64,000 bases of DNA from Undaria pinnatifida. Taxonomy: Eukaryota > Sar > Phaeophyceae > Laminariales > Alariaceae. Of the stretch, positions 34,572 through 45,895 are shown piece by piece. Position numbers and translations under genes: made by a program. Position 1 is the stretch's first letter; each line of letters opens with the position of its first letter. The notes under the pieces were generated by a model. It was not told the DNA's origin, searched no databases, and saw only the letters and a list, made by a program, of their open reading frames with translations. The stretch is from NCBI GenBank assembly GCA_012845835.1, contig JABAKD010000025.1, positions 3,011,153 through 3,075,152 of the forward strand. Reading direction: 5' to 3'.

Positions 34572-35185
34572 TTAACTGTTTAAACGCGCGGGGAAAAATA
34601 CTGGACACAGAAAACACACAACAAATTGACACCAATGATTCCTCTAACAGCAGCGACAGCAGTACAAACCCATCAGACAGCGAAAATGATCAAGACAACA
34701 ACAGCGGCAACAATAACAATTCTGGTCAATGGTCCATTATTCCCGACATTGGTGATGGTGCATGTTTATTAAGATGTATCTCGCGTCGTGTGCACAACAA
34801 CCCAGCTTTACATCACATCGTCCGTGCACATATTATTGCCCACATCACAACCAATTTGTACACCGTTATCCCAGGATCAGGTTTCAACACTTTCCACGAC
34901 AGCATCTTAGCTGGAGCAAATCAAGAACTTGTGGAAGTCGCTGGATCTCAACCTACTACATATTCGAGTGTTGAAGAGTATCTCCACTTCATGTCACAGC
35001 CTTACGCATATGCTACAAACGTAGAATTAATTGCTGCCACGCAGTTATACGGAGTGGACTTTCGAATAACTTATCACACCGAGCCTCAGCAATATCCCAA
35101 CCCTCCTCCTCCAAATGTCTTCGATATCTTATATTATCCACATTCTTTCCACGACGCATCCCTCCTATATACACCTTCTGCATAA
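34526..35185 (+). CDS. OTU-family cysteine protease-like protein
   Basis: 219 residues. An acidic, Ser/Asn-rich leader (residues 30-68) precedes an OTU-like domain: IPDIGDGACLLRCISRRVH carries the catalytic D-G-x-C signature, YATNVELIAATQLYGVDFRI matches the central W/N-x-E-L-x-A-A-A-x-x-Y helix and strand, and YYPHSFHDASLLY could supply the catalytic His near the C-terminus. OTU proteases cleave ubiquitin or related linkages; many protist and plant transposons carry an OTU domain. The start codon lies inside a 175 bp direct repeat and the coding DNA is AT-richer than the host exons, so I infer a mobile-element gene or captured domain. It is in the METTL22 intron, antisense to it. Confidence 0.7.
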   Translation: MHTTDHIGNKHRYKLFNCLNARGKILDTENTQQIDTNDSSNSSDSSTNPSDSENDQDNNSGNNNNSGQWSIIPDIGDGACLLRCISRRVHNNPALHHIVRAHIIAHITTNLYTVIPGSGFNTFHDSILAGANQELVEVAGSQPTTYSSVEEYLHFMSQPYAYATNVELIAATQLYGVDFRITYHTEPQQYPNPPPPNVFDILYYPHSFHDASLLYTPSA

Positions 35186-35281
35186 ATACTTCATCATCAG
35201 TTGTAGTCATTCGACTTGCGTCGCCCCCGGGAGGCACGTGTCCACCTCCCGAAGGGGAACCTTGTATAGCGTACTATTAGG

Positions 35282-36017
35282 GTCATTTCTTATGACACGT
35301 TTTGGGCGAGATTCTTGCCAATTTGGCAAGGTTTTGGAAATACTTTAGACGCCAAAATAGCAAAAAACTTGCTCAAGTTTGTTTGGATACTTCCGTTCCG
35401 CTCCGTTGGCAAGCTTTTCGAAAGTGAGATTTGCCATTTAATTTGCCATTTTAGGCCAATAACGCCAACGCAAGGTTGTACAAACCAGACCACCCCACGA
35501 CACCCGACACTAGACTTGCTCTAACTTCTGTAATAGCGGGAGGTACGGAGGATACACGGTGTCATTGGTAGCAGCTATGATAGGGCTGGCGACACTGGCC
35601 GACCGGCGACACTGATCGTGAGGCCCGCGTAGATGCCACATGGGCGTCGTTTTGAGCGGGTGCTGGAGAATCGTCACAAACAGCAGCCGCCCCAGTTTTT
35701 CCCAAGCGAATTTGGCCGGGCTGGAAGTACTGCCAATCTCTGAGGTACATGGGCTGTGCCTGGAGTGCTTTCTGCCCCAGCATTTACTCCATAGAGAGCG
35801 TCGGCGTGCCGTTGGCTCCCTTCTGCTGTTGCTGTGAGGGGTTTGAATAAAATCTGAGGGCGTTATGATGAGAAACTTGCCAAATATCTCCAAATAACTT
35901 GCCAAAGGTGCAGTGTTTCGCGTTAGAAAGTTTTGTTGTCTTTTTGGAAAGTATTGCCAATGTTTACTTGCCAAAATAGCAAAATTTTGGAAATTTCGTT
36001 TGGTCGTTAGAAACGAC
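35282..36017. mobile_element. possible MITE with GTC(A/G)TTTCT ends
   Basis: The ends are imperfect inverted repeats (GTCATTTCTTATGACACG against the complement of the right end, GTCGTTTCTAACGACCAAACG). The interior holds repeats of GCCAAAATAGCAAAA and TTGCCA blocks and no gene. No clear target duplication was seen. Confidence 0.35.
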
Positions 36018-36228
36018 TCTTAATACTGCCTGTACTGGTACTTTGTATGCTCACTGAGTAAAAGAGCGGTTTGATATGGAATGCTAATAATACGACACCG
36101 CCAGGTATCATATATCTGCGTTGCTCATGATGTATAGTATGGTATCGACAAACGGCATCAACTATATATTATTAGTACTGCTGTCTACCGGTACTTACCT
36201 ACGCTGCCATAGTTGTGTGTTTACAGAG

Positions 36229-36480
36229 TTTGTATCTCTCTAGGATGGAAGAGTCAGTGTCGACACTGGGTGTGCTATGTCATGTAGAAGGAGTTTTATA
36301 AAAATTGGAAAACGTCATCTGCGAGTACAACCGATTGAATTGTACTCAACTTTGCAAGCTGCGTGGTACATCTATGTTTCACTAATATACAGCAGTAGTT
36401 GCACCATTTTTACGGAAGGAGTTTTAATAAAATTGAAAAACGTCAGATGTGAGTACAACCGATTGAATGGAGTTGTACAG
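36229..36480 (+). repeat. dispersed-repeat core within a 128 bp tandem pair
   Basis: GGAGTTTTATAAAAATTGGA with AACGTCATCTGCGAGTACAA occurs at 36,289 and again (one base longer) at 36,417. Between lies ACTTTGCAAGCTGCGTGGTA. The upstream block TTTGTATCTCTCTAGGATG recurs at 37,325. Confidence 0.7.
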
Positions 36481-36959
36481 CAAAGCACACCGCACACCGC
36501 ACCAGATTGCACCGCACCATCAGCTGCCGACCAGATTGCACCGCACCCTCAGCTGCCGCAGCGGCTGCAGCAAAACCAGGAGCATCAGTGGCGGGATGGG
36601 AAGGAACAGCAGGAGCAGCAGGAGAGGCAGCGCTAGCAGCAGAAGCGGGAGCGGTAGAAGCAGCAGCAGCCAGGCCAGACGATATGAATATGAACTCTCG
36701 TGAAGCGATCCTTTCTAGGGGTCCAAGAAAAGGCGAGTCGTGCATGATCAAGCCTCCCGGCACGCCACGGAGATGCGGGAAACATACTGCTGTGGTTGGG
36801 GTCAAAAGGAACTTCACAGCAGAAGAACGGGATGTCGAGGAGGTGGGTGTTTGCGCGCTGCCGCCTATGAGTTAGAGCATAACCGCGCAGATTCGACAAC
36901 GTGATAACGTTGTTTTGACTTGTAAATTGAAAATGCATCGGACAGCTCATGATTTAACT

Positions 36960-37260
36960 CAGGTATGTTCTAAGTTATCGTCGTTAACTCACCACCCCTG
37001 TCCATAGCCATAGCCATGGAGCTCATGAGTAATCGTCTCTAACTCATGATCCCTGAGTGCGTACAACTGAGTTTCGGCTTTAACTCGCCACCCGATGAGT
37101 GTGCATAACTGGGTTGTCGTCTTTAACTCACCCCCCCCTTGAGTGCAAACAACTGAGTTATCGTCTTTACCTCACCACTCACCACCCCTTGCGTGTGCAC
37201 AACTGCGCTGTTGCCTTTAACTCACCCCCGTGGAGGGTGCACATAATGAGTTACATAGGC
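36960..37260 (+). repeat. left subterminal repeat array of the hAT element
   Basis: About six units alternate TTAACTCACC, a C-rich stretch, GAGTGTGCA and AACTGAGTTATCGTC. These are probable transposase-binding sites by analogy with hAT subterminal repeats. Confidence 0.8.
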
Positions 37261-37614
37261 TCTGCAACGCAGTGTGATTTCTTCATTGATTCATAGCTCA
37301 GCATCAGTCATGTGACCACAGAATTTGTATCTCTCTAGGATGAAGAATCAGCACCGACTCTGGGTGTACTGATTATGTCGTTGGGTAGAAAGAACGGTGT
37401 GATGTGAAGATAACACACACATGTACAAGTGAACGTAAGATGAATATCACCGCAGTAAAACAACTACTTGTAGCTCGTAGCGCAAGTCAGCGAAATTGGA
37501 ACGCGACTTTTCGTTTTTTTCGTGCCTGCTGTGTAATACGTGCGAGAAAAAAAACGCCGCAAAAGCACTACGAGTATGAAAACAACAACAAAAACAATGG
37601 CTCTGGACAAAAAC

Positions 37615-40603
37615 ATCAGCAAACCTTCCACCATACATATGTTAAGAGCAATATTATAGTGGAAACTACATTAATAAATTGATAAATAGATACGATTTTA
37701 GATCTAGCTCAAAATTCCCCACCTGAAGTAAAAATACCAACACCAACCATTATGGTGGAGAAAAACAAATATATACATACATATTTTTTTAAACAAAATA
37801 ATAGGACCCCTCCGATTAAGAAAAAACTCACCCACATAGTATGTTACAAGTACCAACAACGCAGCTTGCAAAGATGAGTATTGACCCGAAATTCGCCGAA
37901 CTCACGGCTGACGTCCTTGAAATATTGTTATAAAATATCAAGCCCTTGGAGTCGGCCCCACGCGGTAGCCCAAATGACCCAGAAATTTTAATGGAGAACA
38001 AAGGTCACGTAAGTGCATTCCGCTACCGCTATTCGACTCTTATGAGTATCGATCCATTCCGGTATTTCTTAACAACACCCTACGGAATTTTTGAAGTTGC
38101 AAAAGCCTACCAGTGTTGGAATTGATCCAGGATTGTGGTATTATTTAAATTGCTTACATTTTTTTTACAGCTAAGAGATTGTCGTAAAATAACATTAATA
38201 TTACAATATAAATGTAGACCCATTACTACCATCGCCTAAATTTATCTTCAGGAAACTGTCTAAACATTGACGATTGATGTAATTTGCAAAGCATAAAATT
38301 GGTGTTAAACCTATGTTTGAAATTGAAACTGACCTTATCCGAATAATTTTATGAAATGTACATACGGGAATAACCCCCCCCTCCCCCCCCCCCCCCGCCC
38401 ACCCCACGTACTCACCACCATGTTCCCATATCAACTACATACACCATTTCGGAATACATGTGTACTACTTTTCACGAATAAAGGGCTGACGTGGTAGACC
38501 ACCAAATTTCGTAGAATGGGTGCAGGGGTCCCCCTTAGGAATAATGAGAGGCATGCGTAAGAAGTAGAAAAGTAATTACATGCGTTATTTAGAAAAATAT
38601 AGATTTATCCAAAGGTTAATGGATTAATGAAGTTGTTATAATAAATGAGATTAAACGATTGTTAAAATACAGCAGCTTAAATGCATCCATGATCCACTGA
38701 TGAAATATATCATACATCAAACCCCTATAAACTATCTCTTATTCGTAGCAGCTAAGTAACACAAAAATAAATCATAACATACTATAATCAAGGAAGGTAT
38801 TATACACCAACATTCCTGAGAATATTAGTGCATTATACCTGAAATGACTGTGAGAGGGAACATTGAAAACCCAAATGTCCCTCACCATTTGGTTAGGAGA
38901 TACAAAATAATGCATTACCAATATCTAAGATTAAACTCTAACTTATTTATATCTCAACATTACCAACATCAAGACTGTTAAACGTATATACTTACCAAAA
39001 GAACCAACCTCACGCTTGCAAAATTAATAATAAGTAACATTTTGACTGGTGTCCCAAATTATCTGCCACTTACTGTCTAGTACGTATACATGAAATATAG
39101 CCGTAAAGCGGAAGAACTAATATTTTTGTATTTTCTTTTCGTACACAGGTACTTCAACCAAGATATTGGAAAAATAACTACACAAAAAATAAGCAATGCA
39201 CTTGTACATTCAGTCGGTATTGGTTCCTTGCTTCAACCTTCGTTGTGTGCGGAATCAAGGCTTTGCGCTCAGCCTTTTGTGCTATAGTACCGTCCGGTAG
39301 TGACTGAGGGGAACCAGGGAGCCTTAGTGACATGTTCAAGTGCATTGCTATGCTGTTCACGTGCTGAAAAACTGAAAGACTTCCTTCATCTGCGGCAAAC
39401 ATACAGGTGAACATTTGGTGATGAAGGATTTCAGTATACGAGTGAATAGAACTGAAAAGAAGTGCGGTCCAAGAACAACGAGAATGAAATGTCACGGATG
39501 GGATACAAGCATTCATATTGGAGCGACCATAACAAGTCAGGATGGACGTGATGGGCTAGACATACACTGCCGCTGCGCACTGCCTATACAAGGGAAGCAC
39601 CATAAGTGTACCATAACATGCTGATGATGCTTACCAGTACTAGTCATGCTTACAACTCGTCGGCTCACAACTCATGCTCACAACTCGTTGACTTTCCATG
39701 ATGGGTGGTGTACTTCCAATTAATCGACTCTTTATATGACCTGACTCAGTAACCTAGTACAAATATAGCCAGTGCAATTAATAGGTAGGTGAAGAAAATT
39801 ATTCCCCGTGCGGGGAAATAACTTCGTAACTCGTCTCTAACCAGCCACCTCCAGTATTATCGAATCTTTGCATGATGACACTAATCAGTAATATAAATGG
39901 TATCATATGAAGATTAATATTTAGTGCGATCAGCTAAACAAAAATAGTTCGTAGTAGCATTGAACCGATATAATGGAAAAACGGGAATAGGATCATTTAT
40001 AAAGACGTAGTTTGTTTTCACGTGTACATGATATCTATCGTTGAAACGTTAGGGTGACAGCGTACCGTGGGTTCAAGTCCCACAGACTCATCCTTTTGTT
40101 CTTGTTTTTTTTTAGGGTGGGAGTAGCTGACCGTGGGTTCGTGTTCCAGATACTCTTTCCCCGGAGTAGCTGACTTTCATTCTCGAATGCCGTATTAATA
40201 ATAACATATTAGATAATTAGCAATACTCTGTATTCGTACTCCTCCCGATATTAAAGCGGAGGAAAAACGAAATAAACCACCCACCATACATGTGATAGAG
40301 AAGTATAACAGTGGAAACTACATCACTAAATTTATAAAATAGATATAATGTTGAATCTAGCTCAAAATCCCCGACCTAGAGTAACAAATACCAACACCAA
40401 CCATTATAGTGGAGAAAAACAAAACACATATCTACTAAACAAAAACATAAACAAAAACAAAAGAATAGGACCCCTCCCATTAAGAAAAAATTCACCCACA
40501 TAGTATACTACAAGTAACAACAACGGAGCTTGCAAAGATGAGTATTGACCCGAAATTCGTCCAACTCACGGCTGACGTCCTTCTAATATTTTATAAAAAA
40601 CAA
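37615..40603 (+). mobile_element. 3 kb AT-rich insertion with ~310 bp direct terminal repeats
   Basis: Comparison with the intact right arm shows that the hAT left arm breaks after GGCTCTGGACAAAAA (37,614) and resumes at GCGAAAATTACAATTCAAGT (40,606). The inserted DNA begins and ends with related direct repeats (about 37,620-37,940 and 40,275-40,600). The 2.3 kb interior is much richer in A and T than the surroundings, has no protein-like frame, and contains a perfect T-arm-like GTGGGTTCAAGTCCCAC at 40,067. The structure resembles a non-autonomous LTR-type element. AAAAAC at both junctions may be a target duplication. Confidence 0.65.
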
Positions 40604-40957
40604 GTGCGAAAATTACAATTCAAGTACAACAAAGTGAAAAATACGTAGTTGCAACTTGTTGCAAGGCCACGACTGAGATTCAAAATGGACGCTTGAAGTA
40701 TAAGACTGGTGAAGCAAAAACACAAACACACCGGAAAAAAGAAAAACTCCGCCCTCAATCTTAACCTTGTAGTCGAGGAATAGACAAAAGCGCCCATCTG
40801 CCGTAGCGGCGTCACCGGTCTCCATGCTAGGAGATCGTGAGGTGTATGCCTTGCAAATTCGCAAATCACCAAACCCTGCTGTGTGGGTTGTGTGTGTGGT
40901 TGCGGGCGTGTCAGTGGCACATCTTTTTCGGTGATACATCTCGGAACAAAAACGTTA

Positions 40958-41690
40958 GTTATCACATCTGAGTTATGCTCTTTAACTCACCCCGCGTGAG
41001 TGCATAACTGAGTTATCGCCTTTAACTCACCGCCCCTGAGTGTGCATAACTGAGTCGTCGTCTTTAACTCGCCATCCCTGAGTGTGTATAATTATAACTG
41101 AGTTTTGGTCTTTATTTCGCCCCCGCAGTGTGCACAACTGAGTTATCGTCTTTAACCCACCACCCCTTCAGTGTGCAAACCGGAGTTATAATATTCAACT
41201 CATGCTCTCATGAGTGTGCATAACTGAGTTATGGTCGTAAAACCACCCCCCCGGGGGTGTGCATAACTGAGCTACAATATTTAACTCATCCACCCTTGAG
41301 CGTGCATAACCGTTTTATATTCTTTAACTCACACGCCCTGAGTGTGCGCAAGTGAGTATAAATTCGCTAACTCACTGCCGAGTTATGCACATGTGTGTAA
41401 GGATTATAACTCACTTATGCACATTTCCGGGGGATGCGTCAAAAGACGATAGCTCAGTTGCGCACACTCCGCGGGGGTGAGTTAAAAACCATAGCTCGGT
41501 TATACACACTCAGGGATGGAGAGTTAAAGACGACAACTCAGTTATACACACTCAGGGATGGAGAGTTAAAGACGACAACTCGGTTATGCACACTCAGGGG
41601 TGGTGAGTTAAAGTCGATAACTCAGTTGTGCACACTCAGGGGGGGTGAGTTAAAGAACATAACTCAACTGTCATCCCTGGCGTTTCTGTT
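40958..41690. repeat. palindromic array of hAT subterminal units
   Basis: Units read TTAACTCACC...GTGCATAACTGAG from 40,975 to 41,380 and the complementary orientation from 41,430 to 41,680. This head-to-head block could be a collapsed non-autonomous derivative inserted in the element or part of its promoter region. A further array of three reverse units with a perfect right tip (GAGTTGTCCGATG) lies at 42,740-42,875. Confidence 0.75.
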
Positions 41691-44652
41691 CCGAGATGGG
41701 TCACCGGAAAAGATGTGCCGCTGGCACGCGTGCAACCACACACATACAACTCACACAGCAGTGGCAGAGTTGAGTTTGGTGAGTTGAGAGTTTGCAGTGC
41801 GTGCGAAAGGCATACAGCATACACCCCGTGATTTTCTAGCATGGAGACCAGCGACGCCACTACGGCGGATGGGCAACGAGACAAAGCGGTCGATGCGAAA
41901 CGAGCCGAGCCGATCGACGCGGAAGCCGAGACCGAGAATACTCAGGTGCGCTACGTGTGCGTCGTGCTCTGTGTGAAATAGGAGAAAGTTGTCACCGCAT
42001 GGTTAGACTGCTGTGCGATGTGTCTATAACTACTAAGGAGGTGTGTTGCGGTGGTGAGTTGTGAAGATCATGATAGAGTTAGAGAGTTATGCTGCTGAAG
42101 TGATCATGATTCAGATCCGTATTCATCCCACCACATGCAACAAACAACATGCGGCCACGTTGATCATACGACCCTTTTACCCTCATACTGCTGTGCGTTG
42201 ACGACATGAAGCGAAGGCTGCAGCCCTGCGTGACATGCCAGCACTGAAAGGGTATCGTCGGGTGCAATTGCCCGCGAACACAGCCCAGCGGTCGTCTGTG
42301 TACAACCACGGCGTCAGATTCGAGCAGGGCTGCGACAAACCCGATGCCAAGAAGATGAAATGGGCCTGCGCATGCTCGGCGAAGTGCCGTGCGGACGCGA
42401 TGAGGGGCAAAGGAGCGATCTTCCACAAAAAAAACAACACCGGCAACATCAGTCGGCATCTGACAACGGTGCACGGTGAGCCCTCCTTAGGTAGACAGAG
42501 CTGCAAACTCCTGCAGCATGATTGCACAGCGCTGTTAGAGTCGTGCTGCGACGTTGCCATGTGTGTGTTTTTGCGCGGGGCGGGGAGGGGGTTCAGCTCT
42601 CCCCTCTGTCATCTTTCTATTTTAGGCTTGGGAGATATGTACATATATGCGTGCACCAGTAGTTTCCTGTGATGTATCGTGCAACCAAACAGGGCACTAT
42701 GCGCGTTTTTCGCTCCGTTTTTCCCGGCAAATCACATTCAAGGGTGGTGAGGTAAAGACGATAACTCAGCTATGCGCGCTCAGGGGTGGTGACTTAAAGC
42801 CGATAAATCAGTTATGCGCACTAAGGGGGGGTGAGTCAAAGAACATAACTGAGTGAACTCATGAGTTGTCCGATGTGTTATAATCGTGAATTGCCTTGTG
42901 ATGACGGTATTTTATATACTGTTTTGCACAAGCATACACTCAGCAATAAATACATTCGTACAGAGAAAAAACGGTTTTTTGCCGGCGTGGACTGATGCAT
43001 TGAAGTTTTTTTTCTACGGTCACTATGTGATGTTTTCTGCTGATGTACGTGCACACGTAAATTTATGAGGCGTTTTTTTTTTTTTTCCAGTAGGAGGTAC
43101 ACATTGTTTTTATTGCGTTTGTATGACATACTTTAGTTGAATACATATATATTCACTCGCCTCGGCCGTTCTCCCACTCTGCGCATGCGCATACACTGCT
43201 GTGTTTGCAGGTATCGTTTCAGAAAGAACGAAGAAACGAAAGCGAAAGCAAAACGAAACCAAGGAGGCCGTGAGCAAGCACCAGCAGGCGGTCGTGAATG
43301 CCGCCGATCTGGGTCGAGGCATGATCCTCTTGTTCATAAAGGTGTTCATGATTTCGCATCTGCTCCCCTTCGGCCTCGCCGAGGCCACCGACGTCCGCAT
43401 GTTCTTCGAAGTGTGCAGCCACGGTCTCTTCCCGCGGACCAAGTTGTACGCCAAAATGATAAAGCACCACATCACAGAGATGTATCACGCGACGGTGTCG
43501 CGCTTTTCACGTCGGCTGAAAAGTGCGGTCGTCTGAGCTGGAGGTGCTATACTACACGCCAACTTCGATCTCTGGACAAGCAAGACGTCGAAAGAGAAGT
43601 ACATAGGTGACCTCCAATATATGTTAAAGCAGTTAGCATTCATGTTTTTTTTTCGTGTCGGGCTGGATAAAATGATTGGGGTTGTTTATTGATAGTGTTC
43701 GTGCAAGCAGATTTTTTGTTTTTTTTTTCCCTCTACTTCCGTTATCCCATGCGCAGCCTGGGTGTTAGTTTTGGTCGCTTCTCGCGAGAATAGATGCCTT
43801 GTAGTTTTGTCTGTGCTATCATGTCAACGCTTGACCGGTCAAATTCGCCATGTGGCTTGTGTGCGTTCTGTGCCAGGCCTGCGGCTCTTCTGGTGTACGT
43901 CAAAGTTCGTGCTCGAGACCGCCCTCGTCGCCGTCAAGCTTTTCCGGCCTTCGGCTGACCTGACCGCGAACAAGCAACTCTCTGACGTCCTTCTATGGGT
44001 CGAGGAGGTGCTGGCTGAGTATGGATTTTCTACCGGCGACTTGTTCAGCATCGTCACCGACGCTGGATCTGATGTGCAGCGCCTGTGCCTGAAGGTCTTG
44101 GGTTCGGAATGGGAGTGGTGCTTTCCGCGCATGCTGAACTGCGCCCTTGTTGAGGTAACCACATGAATGGGCTTATCTTACACAAGACATACAGATCGAT
44201 TCCTCGGTTGTTTGGCACAAAAGATGAGGCACCTCCCAAGGGACCATGTTTTTTTAAAGGACCCCCATGGGATGGCGTAATTCGTTTTTGCTGTGTTCCT
44301 TACCCCTCCCCATATGACTCTAGTTAATTTGGTGGTGAGCCACTTTGCTCTGGCGTAAACTAGGTTGCAAAACGCATACGAGACGTGCGCTTCAATTGCC
44401 TCCGCACAATACGTTTGTAGCGCCTAACGGCCCTCATCCTCCTCCCGTTTGTTTCTCCTGTGGGTACAGGCATTCGGCGCAACCGCATCGAAATCAGCCT
44501 CCAAGAATCCTGAGGCGCGGAAAGTGATCGACGCAGTCAAGAAGGTTGTGGAGCACCTCAACAAAAGCAGCATCATGAAGGTGCACCAGGCTAAAATCTG
44601 CGCCAATGTTGACCTGCAACTTGAACTTTTCAATAATTATATTATAAAAATT

Positions 44653-45215
44653 AAAATACACTCCAGCTGTGAGATCGAAGATTTCGTCGAAACTCATCTT
44701 TGCAAGCTGTGTGTGATACTCCGATCGCGCGCATTACGAGTTGTGTGTCCTCATTAAGGATATAGGTCGGCGACTCCCCTTACAACTACAGTGTAGCTAT
44801 CAGGGTCAACAGGATGATTTTAGTCAGTCTGTGCGCGGAAACTATAAAACCCGTTTCTGAGGAGGACAAAATCTGACAGCTGTGAAGGGAAAGGGGGGCC
44901 TGGTTTTGATCAAAAGCGAGCGGGTTTGGAGGGGGGCGGGGGGGGGGGGGGGGGGGAGGGGAAATTTGTGCATGTAAGCTATAAATCCTTTCGAGGGGAT
45001 AAATCTGACGGTTTTGGCACCAGTATATTATTGGGGGCGGGGGGGGGGGGGGGGGGGGTTTGGGGCGGGGGGGGGGGCAGCTCAATATGTGCCTGGAAAC
45101 TATACATTATTTCGAGGGGATAAATGTGACATTTTTGGAAATAATACATCAGTTTATCATGTATATCCTGGGGTAAGTCGTACAATCAGTGAGTAAAGAG
45201 AGGGTGGAGTGTTCG
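44653..45215 (+). repeat. repeat with G-rich tail, copy 2, inside transposase gene
   Basis: This is a near copy of 32,954-33,440, lying directly after the transposase segment ending KICANVDLQLELF. The shared part includes the dispersed core CAGCTGTGAG...CATCTTTGCAAGCTGTGTG. Confidence 0.85.
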
Positions 45216-45364
45216 AGGGGGTGGGGGCGGGATGGGTTGGGGGGGGAGGGTGGGGGGTGGGGGCGGGGGGGCGGGCGGGGGGGGGGGGGGAAGGGCTTTA
45301 GGTGAGGGGTTTGTTATACGTGTGGTGCTAGGTCTAGGCGAAGGTGCGGGTGAGGTGAGCATCA

Positions 45365-45895
45365 TAATGTGGCGGATTTCGATATTTGGTGGGGCGTTTG
45401 AGTAAGGTAGAGCAAGAAGGGGGGGGGGGGGGATTTTTTAGGAGGTTTAGGTCACAAATAATATTCAAATACACTTCGGCTGTGAGATCAAAGATATGTA
45501 TCAGCTTGTTATACGCGTGGTGCTAGGTCTAGGCGATCGTGCAGGTGGTCGGGAAAGAGGGGGCGTTGGAGGGGGGGGGGGGGGGGGGGAAGGGGGGGGG
45601 GGGGGGGGGGGAAACACAGCGGCATGGATGGCTCTCGAAAGATAATGAGGTGATATCCTGTGCGTGAAGTGTTTATTAATGTGGCGGATTTCGATATTTG
45701 GTGGGGCGTTTGAGTAAGGGAGAGCAAGAGGGGGGGGGGGGGGGGGGGGGGGGAATTTTTAGGAGGTTTAGGTCACAAATAATATTCAAATACACTTCGG
45801 CTGTGAGATCAAAGATATGTAGCAGCTTGTTATACGCGTGGTGCTAGGTCTAGGCGATCGTGTAGGTGGTCGGAAAAGAGGGGGCGTTGGAGGGG
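45365..45895 (+). repeat. ~310-320 bp tandem duplication with G runs
   Basis: Two units share ATGTGGCGGATTTCGATATT, GGTGGGGCGTTTGAGTAAGG, TTTAGGTCACAAATAATATT and GTGGTGCTAGGTCTAGGCGA, and long G runs (up to about 25) interrupt both. It lies between transposase segments. Confidence 0.85.

Noticed and set aside
43534-43536. TGA in the transposase read as selenocysteine
   Set aside because: There is no reason for selenocysteine in a hAT transposase, and the copy has other defects.
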